Source: Erythrobasidium yunnanense (taxonomy: Eukaryota; Basidiomycota; Cystobasidiomycetes; Erythrobasidiales; Erythrobasidiaceae). Taken from it: DNA of 64,000 nt. Every line of letters starts with the position of its first letter. The first letter of the stretch is position 1. This document shows, piece after piece, positions 35,423-48,423 of this stretch. The notes under the pieces were generated by a model, which saw nothing but the letters and a program-made list of their open reading frames with translations, was not told the DNA's origin and ran no database searches. A program made the translations under genes and the position numbers. The stretch covers positions 848,471 to 912,470 of the forward strand of contig BCJC01000005.1 in the NCBI GenBank assembly GCA_001600175.1. The letters are read 5' to 3'.

Positions 35423-36304
35423 GCCGTAAGACTTGCTGGAAACTGCAAATCACCTCTTGTCAGCCAGCGGCTAGTGCGGCGATGAGGCAGCCTCTAGCCA
35501 AGATCACAGGATTATGGGCAGGTCGTCAGCCTCTACATCGTCGTCTCCGTCAAGAGAAGGTCTTGTACACCATCAGCCGAGAAGCCGCACTTCCCAAAAA
35601 CGCTTCATTTAGATGCTGCTGATCAAGTCAATTACCGCGCGAGCCAGACAATGAGCGGGTCGAGGCGATCTACCTCATGCCAAATACTTCGACATGCGCC
35701 TTCTATATCGATATCGTCTCTGGACAAACACTGCATGCGGGCGGAATGTCTCTTGATCCTGCAGAAGCCCGAGGGCCTTGCAGCTGCGCGACGATAGAGA
35801 GTATATGACCAAGGTGTAGACTTAGAAGTGGCTCGTCACACTACGTCTCCCGAGTATTCGAGAGCGACACGACATGTCGGACGAGGCTGCATGATGCCTC
35901 TTGACAATAGACTCGTTCACGGCTGCTTCAGCCGGCCACACTTGCTTGCGTGCAAAAGAGTCTGCTGGCTTGAACTCGACGGTCGCTATACATCAGTTCA
36001 CAACTCGGAAGAAGCTGCGGGCCCGCCGAGCTGGTACTCCTCTGTAGCAAGGCGACAAGAGTCTCGCTTCAGAAGGAACGACCTACATAATACATCAACG
36101 CTACCTTGAAGACCACAAAGAAGCGCTGGTTTTTGATGCCCTTCCAATTGTGACGCGAGTTGCTGCAGGCTCACGCAGCCGGACCGCCTACGTACGCAGT
36201 GTGAAGTCTTTCACCACTCATAAGCATCCTGACAATCCGTGATCATTCCTACAGCTCCACCAACTCGCAAACGATACCGTACTATACTGCTCTAAGCTCT
36301 CGCC
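35423..36304. other. gene-free stretch between the arrestin-like copies
   Basis: 880 bp without a supported ORF. I looked for a third, decayed arrestin-like copy and saw none. Confidence 0.4.
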
Positions 36305-37913
36305 ATGCTCACGCGATGGTTCTCCTCGTCTAAGAGCCACATCACCTGGGAGATAGTATTCGATGTGGATCCACCTCTCTTCATTGCATATCCTCATGCG
36401 AAAGTCCCAGGAAGCTCAGCGCCGAAGTTTACAACGATATCCGGGCATTTCAAGATTACGCTCAAGAAGCCGGATTGCTTCGTAGAAATGGTTTCGAAGC
36501 TGACTCCCAAGTACCAATGCCATTACCTAGGTGAGGCCGGAGATCGTCGGATTTTGAGCTTTCGAGCTGACTGGCACACTTGTCTCTCTGCTAGACAACG
36601 AGGATATGGGCGAATTGCCTGGCTTGGCCTGTAGGATCGAGATTCCCTGCAAGGAGTTGCCTGCTGGTACACATGAGTGCGTGAATTGAAACGATTTTTC
36701 CCTATCTGATTTGACCATAGACTTTATAGCTTTCCTTTCGTCTTTGATCTGCCTTGCGACGCTTGGCCTCGCGGTCATGTTACAGTAGACAAGGATGACA
36801 GCGAAAGTCCCTTCCAATGGCGCGTCAGCCAATGGTATGTGCTGCAAGTGAGTAGCCTGCTTTAAGCAGGTATGCTGCTGTTGACCAGCGATTCGATAGC
36901 TGTCTATCGTTAGACATGGCTCAGATAGTATCCCGCACACCTGGATAGACGAAATTCCAAGGGTACGGAGTCAACACCACACTCCGGCCGAAAGCGATGC
37001 GCTCCATCAATTCTATATCAGCAAATATTTTACGCTCATCTGCTCTCCTGTCGATCCTGGCGAAATGCCCCTACCTCTTCAGTACGTAGCGGCATGGATC
37101 TGTAGATGGGGCTTTACTGATAGTGCCGCAGGCGGGTGATAGAGGAATTTGCACCCCAGACTGGTCCAATGACCGTAATAGTCACGGCGCGATGCTTGAC
37201 CATCAGCGCGGTGTAAGTAGCACGCACTTCCTAATGATCTTTGCTGATACAAAGTCGGACTGTTCGTACAGGACCAATATCTCGGTCTCTCTTCCAGCTG
37301 TCCCAGCTCGGTCCAAAATCACACAAATTCGAGGCGCTCTGGTCATACATACGAAATATGTCTCTCCTAAGAAGGATGGCCCTACTTGGAATAATCCTGA
37401 TCAAAAGACGACGTTCTTCCTCGAGAAAGGGCCATTCGAAATAGAGCCTTCGAAGGATGGCCAGACATACAGTCTATCAGCTTCAATCACCGCAAGACTA
37501 CCCAACGATAGAGAGACTATGCCTTCTACCTTGAAGCATACTGTCTCTCCGCTGCGCATCTCGCATAGTCTGGTCATCGAATTTGAGGTTCGCGAGTCTG
37601 AAACGCGCAAGCACATAATCAAGCTTTCAGAGCCGATCTCTCTGGCAAGCGTAAGTGCAGCATTCCATGTGTGCTTGTGACGATGCTGAGTTTTACACAG
37701 TGTCGACTCATATCAGAATGGGTCAACGTACCCAACTATTGGGAAACGCCTATGGCTCGGGAAGACTTTCAACCCACAAGACCGGATCAGCGCGTCGCGT
37801 GTGCCTGCGGCTTCAGCCTAGCGCAATTACTGCAAAGAGAAAACGAAGGTATCGTTGAAAATGAAGAGTACGAGCCTCCCTTCATCAAGCCGTCTAGCGA
37901 AAGGCTCTCATAG
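36305..37913 (+). CDS. arrestin-like protein, copy B
   Basis: Exons are 36305-36530, 36595-36676, 36721-36847, 36900-37081, 37132-37212, 37272-37650 and 37701-37913. Introns sit at the same positions and phases as in copy A, so the duplication came after those introns. Shared blocks include ITWEIVFDVDPPLFIAYPHA, SFPFVFDLPCDAWP, RVIEEFAPQTGPMTVI, RLPNDRETMPSTLKHTVSPL and CRLISEWVNVPNYWETP. The C-terminus is YEPPFIKPSSERLS. No PPxY is visible. The last codons lie in a 24-25 bp minisatellite that repeats the gene's own end, stop codon included. Confidence 0.75.
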
Positions 37914-37979
37914 AGCCCTAGCGAAAGGCTCTCATAGGAGCCCTAGCGAAAGGCTCTCATAGGAGCCATAGCGAAAGAT
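37895..37979. repeat. 24-25 bp minisatellite overlapping a stop codon
   Basis: Three near-identical units of 24, 25 and 25 bp (core GCGAAAGGCTCTCATAG) plus a partial fourth. The first unit is the end of arrestin-like copy B, encoding SERLS and the stop. Confidence 0.95.
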
Positions 37980-38366
37980 CCTCCATCAGATTACTATCTA
38001 CACACCGGCACCGCTACGTCTGGTCAGCTTCAGCTCGCTAGCCGTCCGAACAACGTCAGGTCGGACAGAGCAGCTGAGACATGAGAGCTCGTTTGCTTCC
38101 GGACGGCCTAAGCCGGATAGTATGTCTGAAGCAACCAACGAAAACAAAGTGCAGCGTGGGTCGCGCTAAATATACTGAATCGGACATTCGTGTAGAAGAT
38201 CGGAACATGCGCTTCAGCAAAGACTGCTTGTCTTTGGCAGTACAGAGTCTAAGCGGAATTGTAGCATACTGTAATATCGATGCGCTTCTTCCTCAAATCG
38301 GCGTGACCTTGCCCTGATGATGCTGATAATTAAGGTCTCTCGCATCCCAACCCTTCATCAGCTTGC

Positions 38367-40275
38367 ATGGCGCTCGCGCGACCCTTATGCTTCTCTGCTA
38401 CTCACCTTGCTCGATCTACGCAACGCCAGCTGGAGCCATGCTGTAGGGCCGCCTTGCGAACGCGCTACAAATCGACAAGTATCAAACATCATGCAAGCAA
38501 AATCCAAGGTCCCCACCCTGCCATGTCTCAAGAATACCTTCTGCCTTTGCTTACAGACCTATCACTACAGTCCTGCCTTTTGACAAGTCGTTTGAACTGG
38601 CTCGAAGCCAAGTGGAATACTTTCTGAGGTTCAAGCTGTCTTCTGAGAACGGCAGTGTAAGGCCAGGATGGTTTCTCTGGCAGGTGAGATTGAGACTCGA
38701 GATGCCTAGCTCGTCGCCAACGTATCAAGCTAACCCTAGAATCTAGAAACTACGGCAGCTGTTCGGACTGTCAAACGATATCCCACAATTGACAATGGTA
38801 CAATGGAAGGTGTGCGGACTTTTCACTTTCGCTCTGCTCACAGCGCTCACCTGCTTTGATCTGACAAGCCCTTGTATCTTCCTGTCTGGCTGTGCGACTA
38901 CGTCAGCATCGTCCACGCACGGTTGGACGGTGTAGACCATGATTTGGACGTATCTACATTTGACATGATACTTCCTGGCACGCAAGTCCCACCACTGAAC
39001 GGTGTCGCGATCAAGACGCCTCAAGGGGAAGCTTTAGCGGAGTTTTTAGAAGACTACGAACCCTCCGAACATCTCGAGCTACCCGAGGACATGCGATCGG
39101 AGCAGGATACTCCTGGCATAGTTCCTGTGGCTTTCTCGCTCTTTCCCTCTGGCTTACCGCAAAGCATATCTCGCGCCTTCTCAGCTATCCGGGACGATGA
39201 TGTTCGGATACCGAGTGACGCAAACACCGTCTTGTTCGCTGCATATCCTATCTACTTGCCATACTATCTTATAGACTACATGGATGCAAATCCGCAGGCT
39301 GGCCCAGGCGGACGCAAAGTGAGTTTATCATCGGATTGGTTGGCCATAATCAGCAAGCTGAGTTCAAGGTTTGATAGGTCACAACATGCGTACAAGGTCG
39401 CGCCCTAAAGAGTATGTCAGTGCCAGAAGCTCTGAGGTCCTACTCATACCCCCAGTGGTGGTATGCGGAAAACCAAGCTTGGGTACCGGATCTGGGATAC
39501 AAGCAATCCTTCGATGTCCAAGGGTATCGAAAGAACCGACCTGCCCAAATACAAGATGATTCTGCAGAGAAGTCTGACTTCAGCTCAATGTCTCCGATCA
39601 AGTCAGCGCAGGCTGCAGCTCGATCTGGGTCATACCGGGGCAGCGGAGTAGGGCCGGAAGCGGCGGCAGAAACCGTTAGCTCGCTGAGGAGGAAGGCGGA
39701 ACATGCAGGTCAGCTCATGATAGAAGCTATGAGGGACGTCCTTCAGCCTCTTCGGACCACTAGCACGTCTGGCCAGGTGCCTGCAGACTTCAGCGAGATT
39801 CTCCAAAAACTCGACAGAACCGATAACTTCATGGAGTATATGCCTCACGCACAGCTCAACCGACAATATGTGGAGAAGGTGAACGCGATGAGGATAGCGC
39901 AGGAAAGTCTCAAGGTCAGAGACACACTGTTCGTGCAAGCATCGCATTAGCTGACCTTTGTGGTACGATGCAGCACGCAAACGCCATGCCGATTGTTGCG
40001 GAAGGGGAAACGGCAAAGACAATCGTCATTGAGCCATCAGATTCCATGATCAAGAGAAAGGTACATCGACTCTTTGCAAGTACGCATGCGATGTAAGCTG
40101 AACTTTGGCTGCCTTGCCGTAGATTTCTGTCAAGATGCTCAATCGTGAAGAGCTAAAGACGTACAAAGAGAAGATCATCAAGGAACAGAAGCGCAGACTG
40201 CAAGAAGCCATTGACGAAGCTGAGAAAGCCAAGCCTGGCTGGCTCGATAGCCGAAACATGCAGAATCAGCCATAG
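38367..40275 (+). CDS. probable mitochondrial protein of unknown function
   Basis: Exons are 38367-38478, 38571-38683, 38747-38809, 38869-39318, 39378-39913, 39974-40060 and 40123-40275, about 505 residues. The N-terminus (MALARPLCFSATHLARSTQR, then RAALRTRYKST) is rich in Arg, Ser and Ala and lacks acids, like a mitochondrial presequence. The middle has aromatic blocks (ALARPL aside, KPLYLPVWLCDYVSIVHARL and YPIYLPYYLIDYM), which suggest membrane association or a hydrophobic core. The last third is helical and charged, with a likely coiled coil (KTYKEKIIKEQKRRLQEAI) and the end WLDSRNMQNQP. I do not recognise the family. The first intron was chosen because it restores ILPFDKSFELARSQVEYFL in frame. 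Confidence 0.7.
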
Positions 40276-40689
40276 TCGTTAGTCTTGCATCCTGTCGCAC
40301 ATCCGACTGCAAAAGGGAGCTATCGCTCGGAAGCTGTAAAGTGGTCGAGCAGCTCGCACGTATCGAGATGACCTCTGCAAATGACCTTGCTTCTGGATTC
40401 TTTTGGAACTCAGAGGCGTCTTGCCATCTTCATCAGGAAATTTAGCACGACCTTGAACGCCTATGTAGCTCAGCAAGCGTCTTCCATTATGACTAAATAA
40501 GCTCGATTACACGTCTCTTGGATTCTAGTAGCGTAGCGAGAAGAAGCAGCAGGGAGGGGGACGAAAGGCTAAAGGGTTCAAGAGTGAGAGGGAGGCGCGA
40601 AGAAGGATGGTGGGTAGTTGCAGGACGGCCTAGAGAGCTATTATTACTGTACCAGGGCGCCTGGCGGACTAGGAGTTTGAAGACGACGT

Positions 40690-41788
<1,099 letters not shown>

Positions 41789-41877
41789 GGCTTATAAACT
41801 TTGATTTCAAGTCGAAGGTGTCGAAACAGAGCCAGAATTGACAATTCAAAGGTTGACTTGAAACGTATACTCCAAAC
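41789..41877. promoter_or_regulatory. compact divergent promoter, calmodulin and RRM protein
   Basis: Only 89 bp separate the start codons of calmodulin (minus) and the RRM gene (plus), so both 5' leaders and core promoters must share or overlap in this stretch. Confidence 0.7.
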
Positions 41878-42553
41878 ATGCAAGCAGCACGGTCAGCAGC
41901 AGCAGCTGGAGATCAGAAGAATACGCTTTACGTCGGTACGCTCTTACGACATCCATGCACCTTTTTCAGGCCAAAAAAGCACGAGCTGACATCTATCTAC
42001 AGGCGGTTTCTCGCAAGAAACAGACTCGCAAGCTCTATATGCTTCATTCATCACCTTTGGCGAAATCATAGATGTCAACATCCCTCCAGATCCCGCTGAC
42101 CGTACGCTGGCTCTCCCTCTGAAGACTTCCTATAGAGTATCAGAGCTAACACATCATGTGCTTCTAGGCAACGGGACAAAGCACAGAGGGTTCGGCTTCG
42201 TAACTTTCCAGAACAACGACGATGCGCTCGATGCTATCGATAATATGCACCTGAACGAGCTGAGCGGGAGAGTGAGCCGCTAGAACAGCCAGATCTATAA
42301 CGCATCAAGCTGATTATATACCATAGGTGCTCAAGGTGAATATGGCCAAGCCTATGCGAGGCCAGCAAAATCTGGGTACCAATAGAGCCAGTATGCCTTC
42401 ATTTTGTTCAGCAAGCTTTCCGAGCATGTGGCTTATTTGAGCTTTTCTGCTACAGTCTGGGAAGACGAAGAGTGGATACGACAGCATAACAAGCCTTTGG
42501 GAGAGTCTGCAGCGGCAGACCGGCAGCCGGTACAAGAAGCGGAAGAGGCGTAG
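41878..42553 (+). CDS. RRM protein resembling the RNA-binding part of PPIE/Cyp33
   Basis: Exons are 41878-41935, 42003-42101, 42168-42271, 42327-42390 and 42456-42553, about 140 residues. One RRM covers most of the protein: NTLYVGGFSQETDSQALYAS (RNP2), then KHRGFGFVTFQ (RNP1), DNMHLNELSGRVLKVNMAKP and, just after, IWEDEEWIRQH. The last motif and VNMAKPMR closely resemble the segment that follows the RRM in spliceosome-associated cyclophilin PPIE. No cyclophilin domain follows here; the protein stops after a short Ala/Glu-rich tail. It may therefore be a stand-alone RRM subunit. The gene shares an 89-bp divergent promoter with calmodulin. Confidence 0.88.
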
Positions 42554-42686
42554 ACATACCAATGTAGCGGTGTTATATTTCGTCATTTACTATCATGTTG
42601 TGTGTAGCATCAGCCTCTGAAGCAGGCAAATCAATGCACAAGTCGACTTCGGTCTCCTTTGCTTCACGCGCTCAAAGATCGTCGAC

Positions 42687-43491
42687 ATGGCTCCTTCGTA
42701 CCCTCCACAGACTGCGCATCCTCCTCCATCAAGTTCCAGCTCGAATGATCCTGCAGACTTGCTACTCGAGCACTTCCCATCGTCCTCAAAGCTGACGTGC
42801 GTCCGAACTATCCAAACCCCCGGCGTTGGCTGATTTAACGCTCTCAAACCATCTTTCTTTTTATGCTATGATGCTACAGACGTGAAGATCTGGAGGAAAT
42901 GCTTCGTTCGCCCGAGTATTTCGATAGCTTCTTTGGGACGCAACCACAAGTCGAGGCGTTGTACAAGGAGCATCAAGAGCTGCTTCAAGCTAACCAAGAA
43001 GTCACAGGTGAGGCATCCTTAATGGCTCTCTAGGCATAATGGCTGATAATTTATGTTCTGTCGGGTACCACGATCAGCCAAGAACATGGCTATGAAAGAA
43101 GCGCACGAAGAGCTGAAGTCGCAGACTTCTCAAGCTTTTGAGGATGCAAGAAGGCTACAAGAGCGGTGGCATGCGCATACCGAGCCTATGCAGGCCGATG
43201 CGTACAAGGTAAGCTCCATGACACCATCCTCTCGCTATCTTAGAGTCCACAAGCAATAGACTAAATAATTATGCTACACAGCGCTTCACCCCTCAAGTCC
43301 AGCTGTCTCGTCTTCGACAAGCTCTAGGCGATCAAGACCGATTAAGCGAGAGTCTCATCTCTTCGCTGATGGAAGGCACACTGGAGCCAGACGACTTTGC
43401 GAAACAGTTCAAAGAGATCCGAAAGCTGTACTACAGACGAGGGGCGCAGACTGAGAAATGGTTGAATGGACAAGTCGAATGGAGGACATGA
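42687..43491 (+). CDS. VPS37: ESCRT-I subunit VPS37 (Mod(r) domain)
   Basis: Part of ESCRT-I, which sorts ubiquitinated membrane proteins into multivesicular bodies. Exons are 42687-42796, 42880-43007, 43079-43208 and 43282-43491, about 192 residues. A short Pro/Ser-rich leader precedes a Mod(r) helical hairpin: LTREDLEEMLRSPEYFDSFF, VEALYKEHQELLQANQEVT, KNMAMKEAHEELKSQ, LQERWHAHTEPMQADAYKRF and the final PDDFAKQFKEIRKLYYRRG with EKW. Length and motif order match the family. The assignment rests on the Mod(r) pattern; low-identity fungal VPS37 proteins often look like this. Confidence 0.82.
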
Positions 43492-43904
43492 GAAGACATA
43501 TGTTCAGATTCCTACCAAAATCAGCAGGCGGCAGACGTCAGCAGGTAGCGGAAGGTCATAGTTGCGTACCGCGAGGCAAGGTAGACGGCATGAAGCAGCC
43601 GAGCTTCAGGATCATCGGTGCTGCTCCACCTCGTCACGCCAGCTTGGCCTGACAATACCGCGCCTCCGACAGAGAAGAACACATACTCCTACATCAGCAG
43701 ATACAATCAGGTACCGCGTGCCGAGGGGTCTGCCAGAGTAAGGCTACCGAATATGAAGCTCACGCTGCATAGGATAGGAGTGGACAGTAGCAGCTATAGC
43801 ACAACGAGGTCAGACCGTTACAACATTAGATCGTAAATCATAACAAAGCCAGTGATGAGGCATATTACGAAAGTGGTCTTTATCGTTATTTACTCGCTCT
43901 CCAA

Positions 43905-45819
43905 ATGGAAGCTGCCCCCGACAGCAAGCCAGGCGATGAGCCTGTGTCCATCACGGTTGACGATGGTCTCGTTGGCGGTCCCAGCACGGCCGACCTTGCA
44001 TCTCAGCAGAAATGGGCAGAAGACCGGATTCGGCGCAGATTGCTGAACGAGTATGAGCGAGCTGGGCGGGCATTGAGTGACATGGTCAGTCCGTTTCGCT
44101 AGATGTACATGATTTGAAAGCTGAGATTGTATTGTTGGATTCGTAAGGTTACAGACAACCTCAAGACACCTTTGCGCCTGAATGCTGTTCGCATAATTGG
44201 AGCATCCCATACCCGTACTGGATTCTTAGCTGGCGTAGTAGCACCTTATCTACAAGAAAGCGACAATGAAAGTACCACTCAGACTCTGCGCAATGTCCTG
44301 GAGAAGACACGAGACATCACTGATCATCTAGAGAGATTCGACATCTTCTCCCAAGTCGAGGCTGGCTTGGAAAGCTCGTCAAGCGTATTTGCGGATGAAC
44401 AGGATGTGGATCTCATTGTCAAAGTCAAAGAAGCTAGCCGGTACTTCCTGAAAACGGCTACAGACGTAGGAGACGGTGAAGGAAGTGCGGTAAGTACGCA
44501 AGCTTCCCGAGTCTGTATCTGTAGCTGACTACATGCTCACAAGACTGCGACTGCACGGATACGAAATGCTTTCGGTGGAGCCGAGACACTGGAAGGCAAC
44601 GCTTCTTTCGGTACCCGTACAAAGTCGGCGTTCCAGGTGCGACCGCTCTCTATTGTTACTCAAGAACATCACTAAAGATTCTATAGGTCCGGCTTTCATC
44701 ACCGGTTCTTGCGAACCCCGATCTTATCCTAGCACTAAACGCTTTCGCGATCGAAAGAGACCTTTCCTACTTTGCTAGCTGTAAAGAGCGAGTCAGAGGA
44801 GGAAAGCTTAGCTTAAGGGTAGGCAGGTCTCACTGCAACGCCGAAATAGTAATCTAATCTGCTTTGCCAGGCTTTGTCGCGCTTTGGCGAACACGAATTC
44901 GCATACGATGGCATGCTGAGGAATCTATGTGATGTGGGGAGCAACGCATCAATGTCGTAAGCAGAACGACGAATGCTTCAAGCATATCTGACAGAAATAT
45001 TTCTACAGCGTGCGCAATACGGCTGGACTTTCCGTCAAATCAGCTCTATCGCATACTTTCCAGCGCGATACGCGAGATGATCCATTCATCGCTACGAAAG
45101 GCAGCTACTTCCGCACAATGCAAGAATTTGCCGGCTTGGGCGGCGACGCGAACTTCCTGAAGACTGAAGCGGAGACACAGCTCTCACGGCCGATAGGCGC
45201 AGGATGCGTGCGTACTATTCACACATACATGGAGCGGTAGCTGAAAACCTCTCTTGCGCGCAGACACTGTCGTTGGCATTACGCGGCGGCCTTCTGTATC
45301 CGCTAGGGAATAAGCCGTCACATATGCTCGATCGCTTTCATCTAGGCGGGCCCACAAGCGTACGTATGTTCAACATGCATGGGTTAGGACCCAAAGATGG
45401 CAGTACGTAGCTTCTATAGCATTGCTAGCCTTATGCTGACTGTGCCACCAGACGACTTGATCGGCGGCGATCTACAATGGGCGGCTGGCCTGAGTCTCAT
45501 CACACCTATACCTAAACGTGAAGACTGGCCATTGAAGGGACACTTCTTCCTGAATGCAGGCCGTCTAGTCGGGCAACAAAAGAGTAAGAGTCGCTTGCTC
45601 ACGTTTTCCTTGATCTGCGCTCATGGTTGTCTGTCGACAGGTCTTGCGGACTCATTCGCAAAAGTCTGCACAGAGCCGGCCGTCTCAGCCGGCTTCGGTC
45701 TCATGTACAGGCATTCTATCGTGCGCCTCGAGTTCAACGTCGGCATGCCAATAGTAGCACATAAAGGGGATGGGCTCAGGAAAGGGTTCCAACTGGGTTT
45801 GGGGCTACACTTCCTGTAG
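43905..45819 (+). CDS. SAM50: mitochondrial outer-membrane beta-barrel assembly protein SAM50
   Basis: Core of the SAM complex inserting beta-barrel proteins into the mitochondrial outer membrane. Exons are 43905-44084, 44148-44489, 44544-44636, 44687-44818, 44871-44956, 45009-45206, 45264-45402, 45452-45583 and 45641-45819, about 490 residues. A short POTRA-like domain ([20 protein letters not shown]) precedes an Omp85 barrel. Blocks include [70 protein letters not shown] and the last strand [17 protein letters not shown]. The sequence ends in a C-terminal Phe-Leu beta-signal-like strand. The [12 protein letters not shown] block matches the conserved lid-loop region of the family. Confidence 0.94.
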
Positions 45820-46119
45820 ATAATGCAAAGCTCCTTGGTATCAAGCTCTCACGAAGCTAACTCTTCGCGCTGACTCTCGCATCGGAGGCGAGCTGAGCAG
45901 GATTATGACCGGATCTGACCATTGTCATCCATTCCCCTATGACCGAACAAAAGGCACAACACTCGTGACCACTACTACTGTACGGATGAGTCCCTTTCCA
46001 GCTGACCCAACTCAGTCCACCCTGGTTGACTCCGCTCTCTTCTACTCCTCAGGTAAAGCAGCTCCTCGTACCCACCTCCTCTGACGCACCTCATTCATTC
46101 ATTCATAACATAGTGCAGC

Positions 46120-46883
46120 ATGCTCACAGTCTCTAGGTCTCCCTCAACACCCGCTGGCGGGTTGTTCAGTCCTCAAGCTCGAATCGGTCAGCCATCCTCC
46201 ATCTACAACTCTGGTAATGACGACATACAGAACATCAATCGGTTCTCCTTCCCTAATGTATTATTTTCACCCTCGTATCCGTCAGCTTCCAGCATGCTTT
46301 CACCCCGGTCACCTTTCGCCGCCGCTTCGTCTCCGAGAGGCTTAAGTGGCCTACTGTCGCCTCTATCAAACTCACCAAGGTCTATCAATAACTTTGGATC
46401 CGGATCTTCTGGAAGCCCGCTTTCGTCACCTCTGCCGCCTCTCAGTCCGCGAGGCGTAAAGTTCATCTATGCGGTACGATCTGGAGAGAAGCAGAACAAG
46501 TTTCGAATGATTGAGAAGCGCCGCAAGGCTAGTGATGCAACAGCTAGCATCATGAGAAATGAGTAGGTGCACAATATCTATCTAGCAATCGCGCTCGAGG
46601 TTGACCCGTTTTGGTGCACAGCACTCCCGCTGCTTCCGCACCCGCAATCGTCCTGCCCTCCGGTCATAACCGTAAAGTCTCCTTCAAGCTATTTGGCGAA
46701 TGCACAAATCTGCCTGGCGTTTCTCTCCCTGCCTCTCTTCCGTCGTCTGCTGGGGCTACAGTCGGCTCGACAAGTAATTCTAGCAATGGCTCGCCCGTAG
46801 AGATCCGCCTTTCCAGCTCAGAGGACATTCTACGTGAAACAGACAGCCTGCCTACATCACCTTTCATCGACTCAAGTCCTTGA
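46120..46883 (+). CDS. Ser/Pro-rich protein, unrecognised
   Basis: Exons 46120-46562 and 46622-46883 join in frame across a 59-nt intron, about 234 residues. The first 110 residues are Ser/Pro/Gly-rich with many SP sites (LLSPLSNSPRS, SPLPPLSPRG), which could be targets of proline-directed kinases. A short charged block, FIYAVRSGEKQNKFRMIEKR, lies in the middle. A second part contains GHNRKVSFKLFGECTNLPG and a Ser-rich acidic end (EIRLSSSEDILRETDSLPT). There is no recognised domain and it is likely largely disordered. An additional upstream exon is possible. Confidence 0.6.
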
Positions 46884-47354
46884 TAGCATCAGCATACATT
46901 TGTAAATCGTCCGCGATCCGGGTTGCAGAGCATGTATATCAGTCAATATTCCTTGCATTGTTGTGCTCGTAGCTGTCGTCAGCGCCTCCTTGGTTCAAGA
47001 GAGGAATATTCGAAATCATTGTTGATTGGACAGCTTCAGCAAGAAAAGTCTAAGCACGCAACGGTGATGGGTTTAGGGTTTGAAATAATGCAATGAGACC
47101 ACCTAACCAGCTGCAACCCTGGCTCGGCAGTCTACATCGCTAGGCTTCGTTGCAGAGAGGCTATCATGACAGGGGGTTGAGTAAGGGTATATAGGTGAAG
47201 AGGTGAAGAGGTTTAGGATGGAATAGAGGCTATGCGAAGAGACTACTGGAGAGAGGAAATCAAGTAGCTCTTCACTAGATCAAGCCGAGGTGGAGGCCAT
47301 GCTATGCCTTAGGAGGTTGCAAATGTCCGTGTATACTGCTGCTGCGGGATCCCT
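46884..47354. other. gene-free stretch, convergent 3' ends
   Basis: 470 bp between the stops of the Ser/Pro-rich gene (plus) and the CPL1-like gene (minus). Nothing recognised. Confidence 0.5.
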
Positions 47355-48423
47355 TTAGTTGGCAACGCACTCCATCTTATTGGAGTCTAGCCAGTATCCC
47401 TCGCCGCAGCTGCCAATAACGCATTTGCCATGGACGCATCCGACCTTGTCCACACCCCTGATGATCGTGCAGTCTTCGCCTTCACCGAGGCTTAGGCATC
47501 CACCGCAAGACTCGCTAATAGATACAAAGAAGACGAAGTCAGTCGCATGGTCAATCTATGTCAGTAATGGAGACGCCTTACAGGGTAGCAGCCGTGTTGA
47601 TGCAGTCCCAACCTGACAGACCGTTCTCAAGAGGGCAGGCGGTAATCTCTGCACCGGGGATCTGAACGTTGATGCCGCAGACAGATGCGGCGGCTGGTCC
47701 GTACAAGGCGAAAGAGCTGTGGTCGTGAGGCAGACGCGCCCGAGCGGAGGCAGAAGGCCAGTTGGATGGCTTGCCGTCACCTCCGCTTGGAGCTGTGGTG
47801 TCGTCTCCGCCGCCGTTGGTCCCATCGCCGGGCTGCGAGCCGCCATTGTTTCCGCCGTCTGAGCCATCGTCACCACCCGTAGAGGGACTGTCTGGGTCGC
47901 TGGAGCCATGATCTCCCTTCTGAGGGTGCGAGGTTGGCTTCTCGCCGTGGTTCATCTGAGATGGACCCCAGGTCTTGCTAGGACCATGGTGCCATTGAGA
48001 AGGGCCGTGTGATGGACCATGAGATGGTCCATGTGGGTGAGGAGAAGGTAAGTTATGAGGAGGATTGTTGGGAGGGTGATCGCCCTTCTGGGGAGGCTGA
48101 GAAGGGTCGTTCGGGCCCTTGTGCCAGGGCGACGGGCTGGGCTTGCTGTGGTCGTTGTTGCGCTTCTCGTTGAGATGCTCATGGGGGTTCCACTGGTGAA
48201 GAAGGTGAGGAACTGTAAACAAAACCAGGCACATAATGTTTTGCATCAGTGAACGCGTTCAATATTGATAAGCATTCTGTTGACGCTTCAACTTCTCACC
48301 TTCAGTCTCGTTGGCAGCTGAAGTGGGCAGAACATCCCTACCCATCAAATTGCCTTGCAGGACGACCGAAGCGGAAGCGAATGCTGCATTGGCTGCTAGG
48401 AAAGCGATGCCGGAAATCTTCAT
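47355..48423 (-). CDS. secreted CPL1/PriA-like Cys-rich protein with Gly/Pro/His-rich linker
   Basis: Exons 48423-48300, 48212-47582 and 47514-47355 give about 304 residues. A signal peptide (MKISGIAFLAANAAFASASV) is followed by a long low-complexity linker. The linker is rich in Pro, His, Ser, Gly and Asp, including GPSHGPSHGPSQWHHGPS. The C-terminal region has the spaced Cys pattern of PriA/CPL1-like basidiomycete proteins (CPLENGLSGWDCINTA, LESCGGCLSLGEGEDCT, then GCVHGKCVIGSCGEGYW). CPL1 is a secreted virulence-linked protein in Cryptococcus and PriA is developmentally regulated in mushrooms. Those roles are family knowledge, not evidence for this gene. Splicing at 47582/47514 is needed to complete the Cys domain. 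Confidence 0.85.

Noticed and set aside
35423-36304. Decayed arrestin-like copy between copies A and B
   Set aside because: No stretch matches the conserved blocks of either copy in any frame I checked.
47685-48252. Several plus-strand Arg-rich ORFs
   Set aside because: They are antisense shadows of the Pro/Gly/His-rich linker of the CPL1-like gene.
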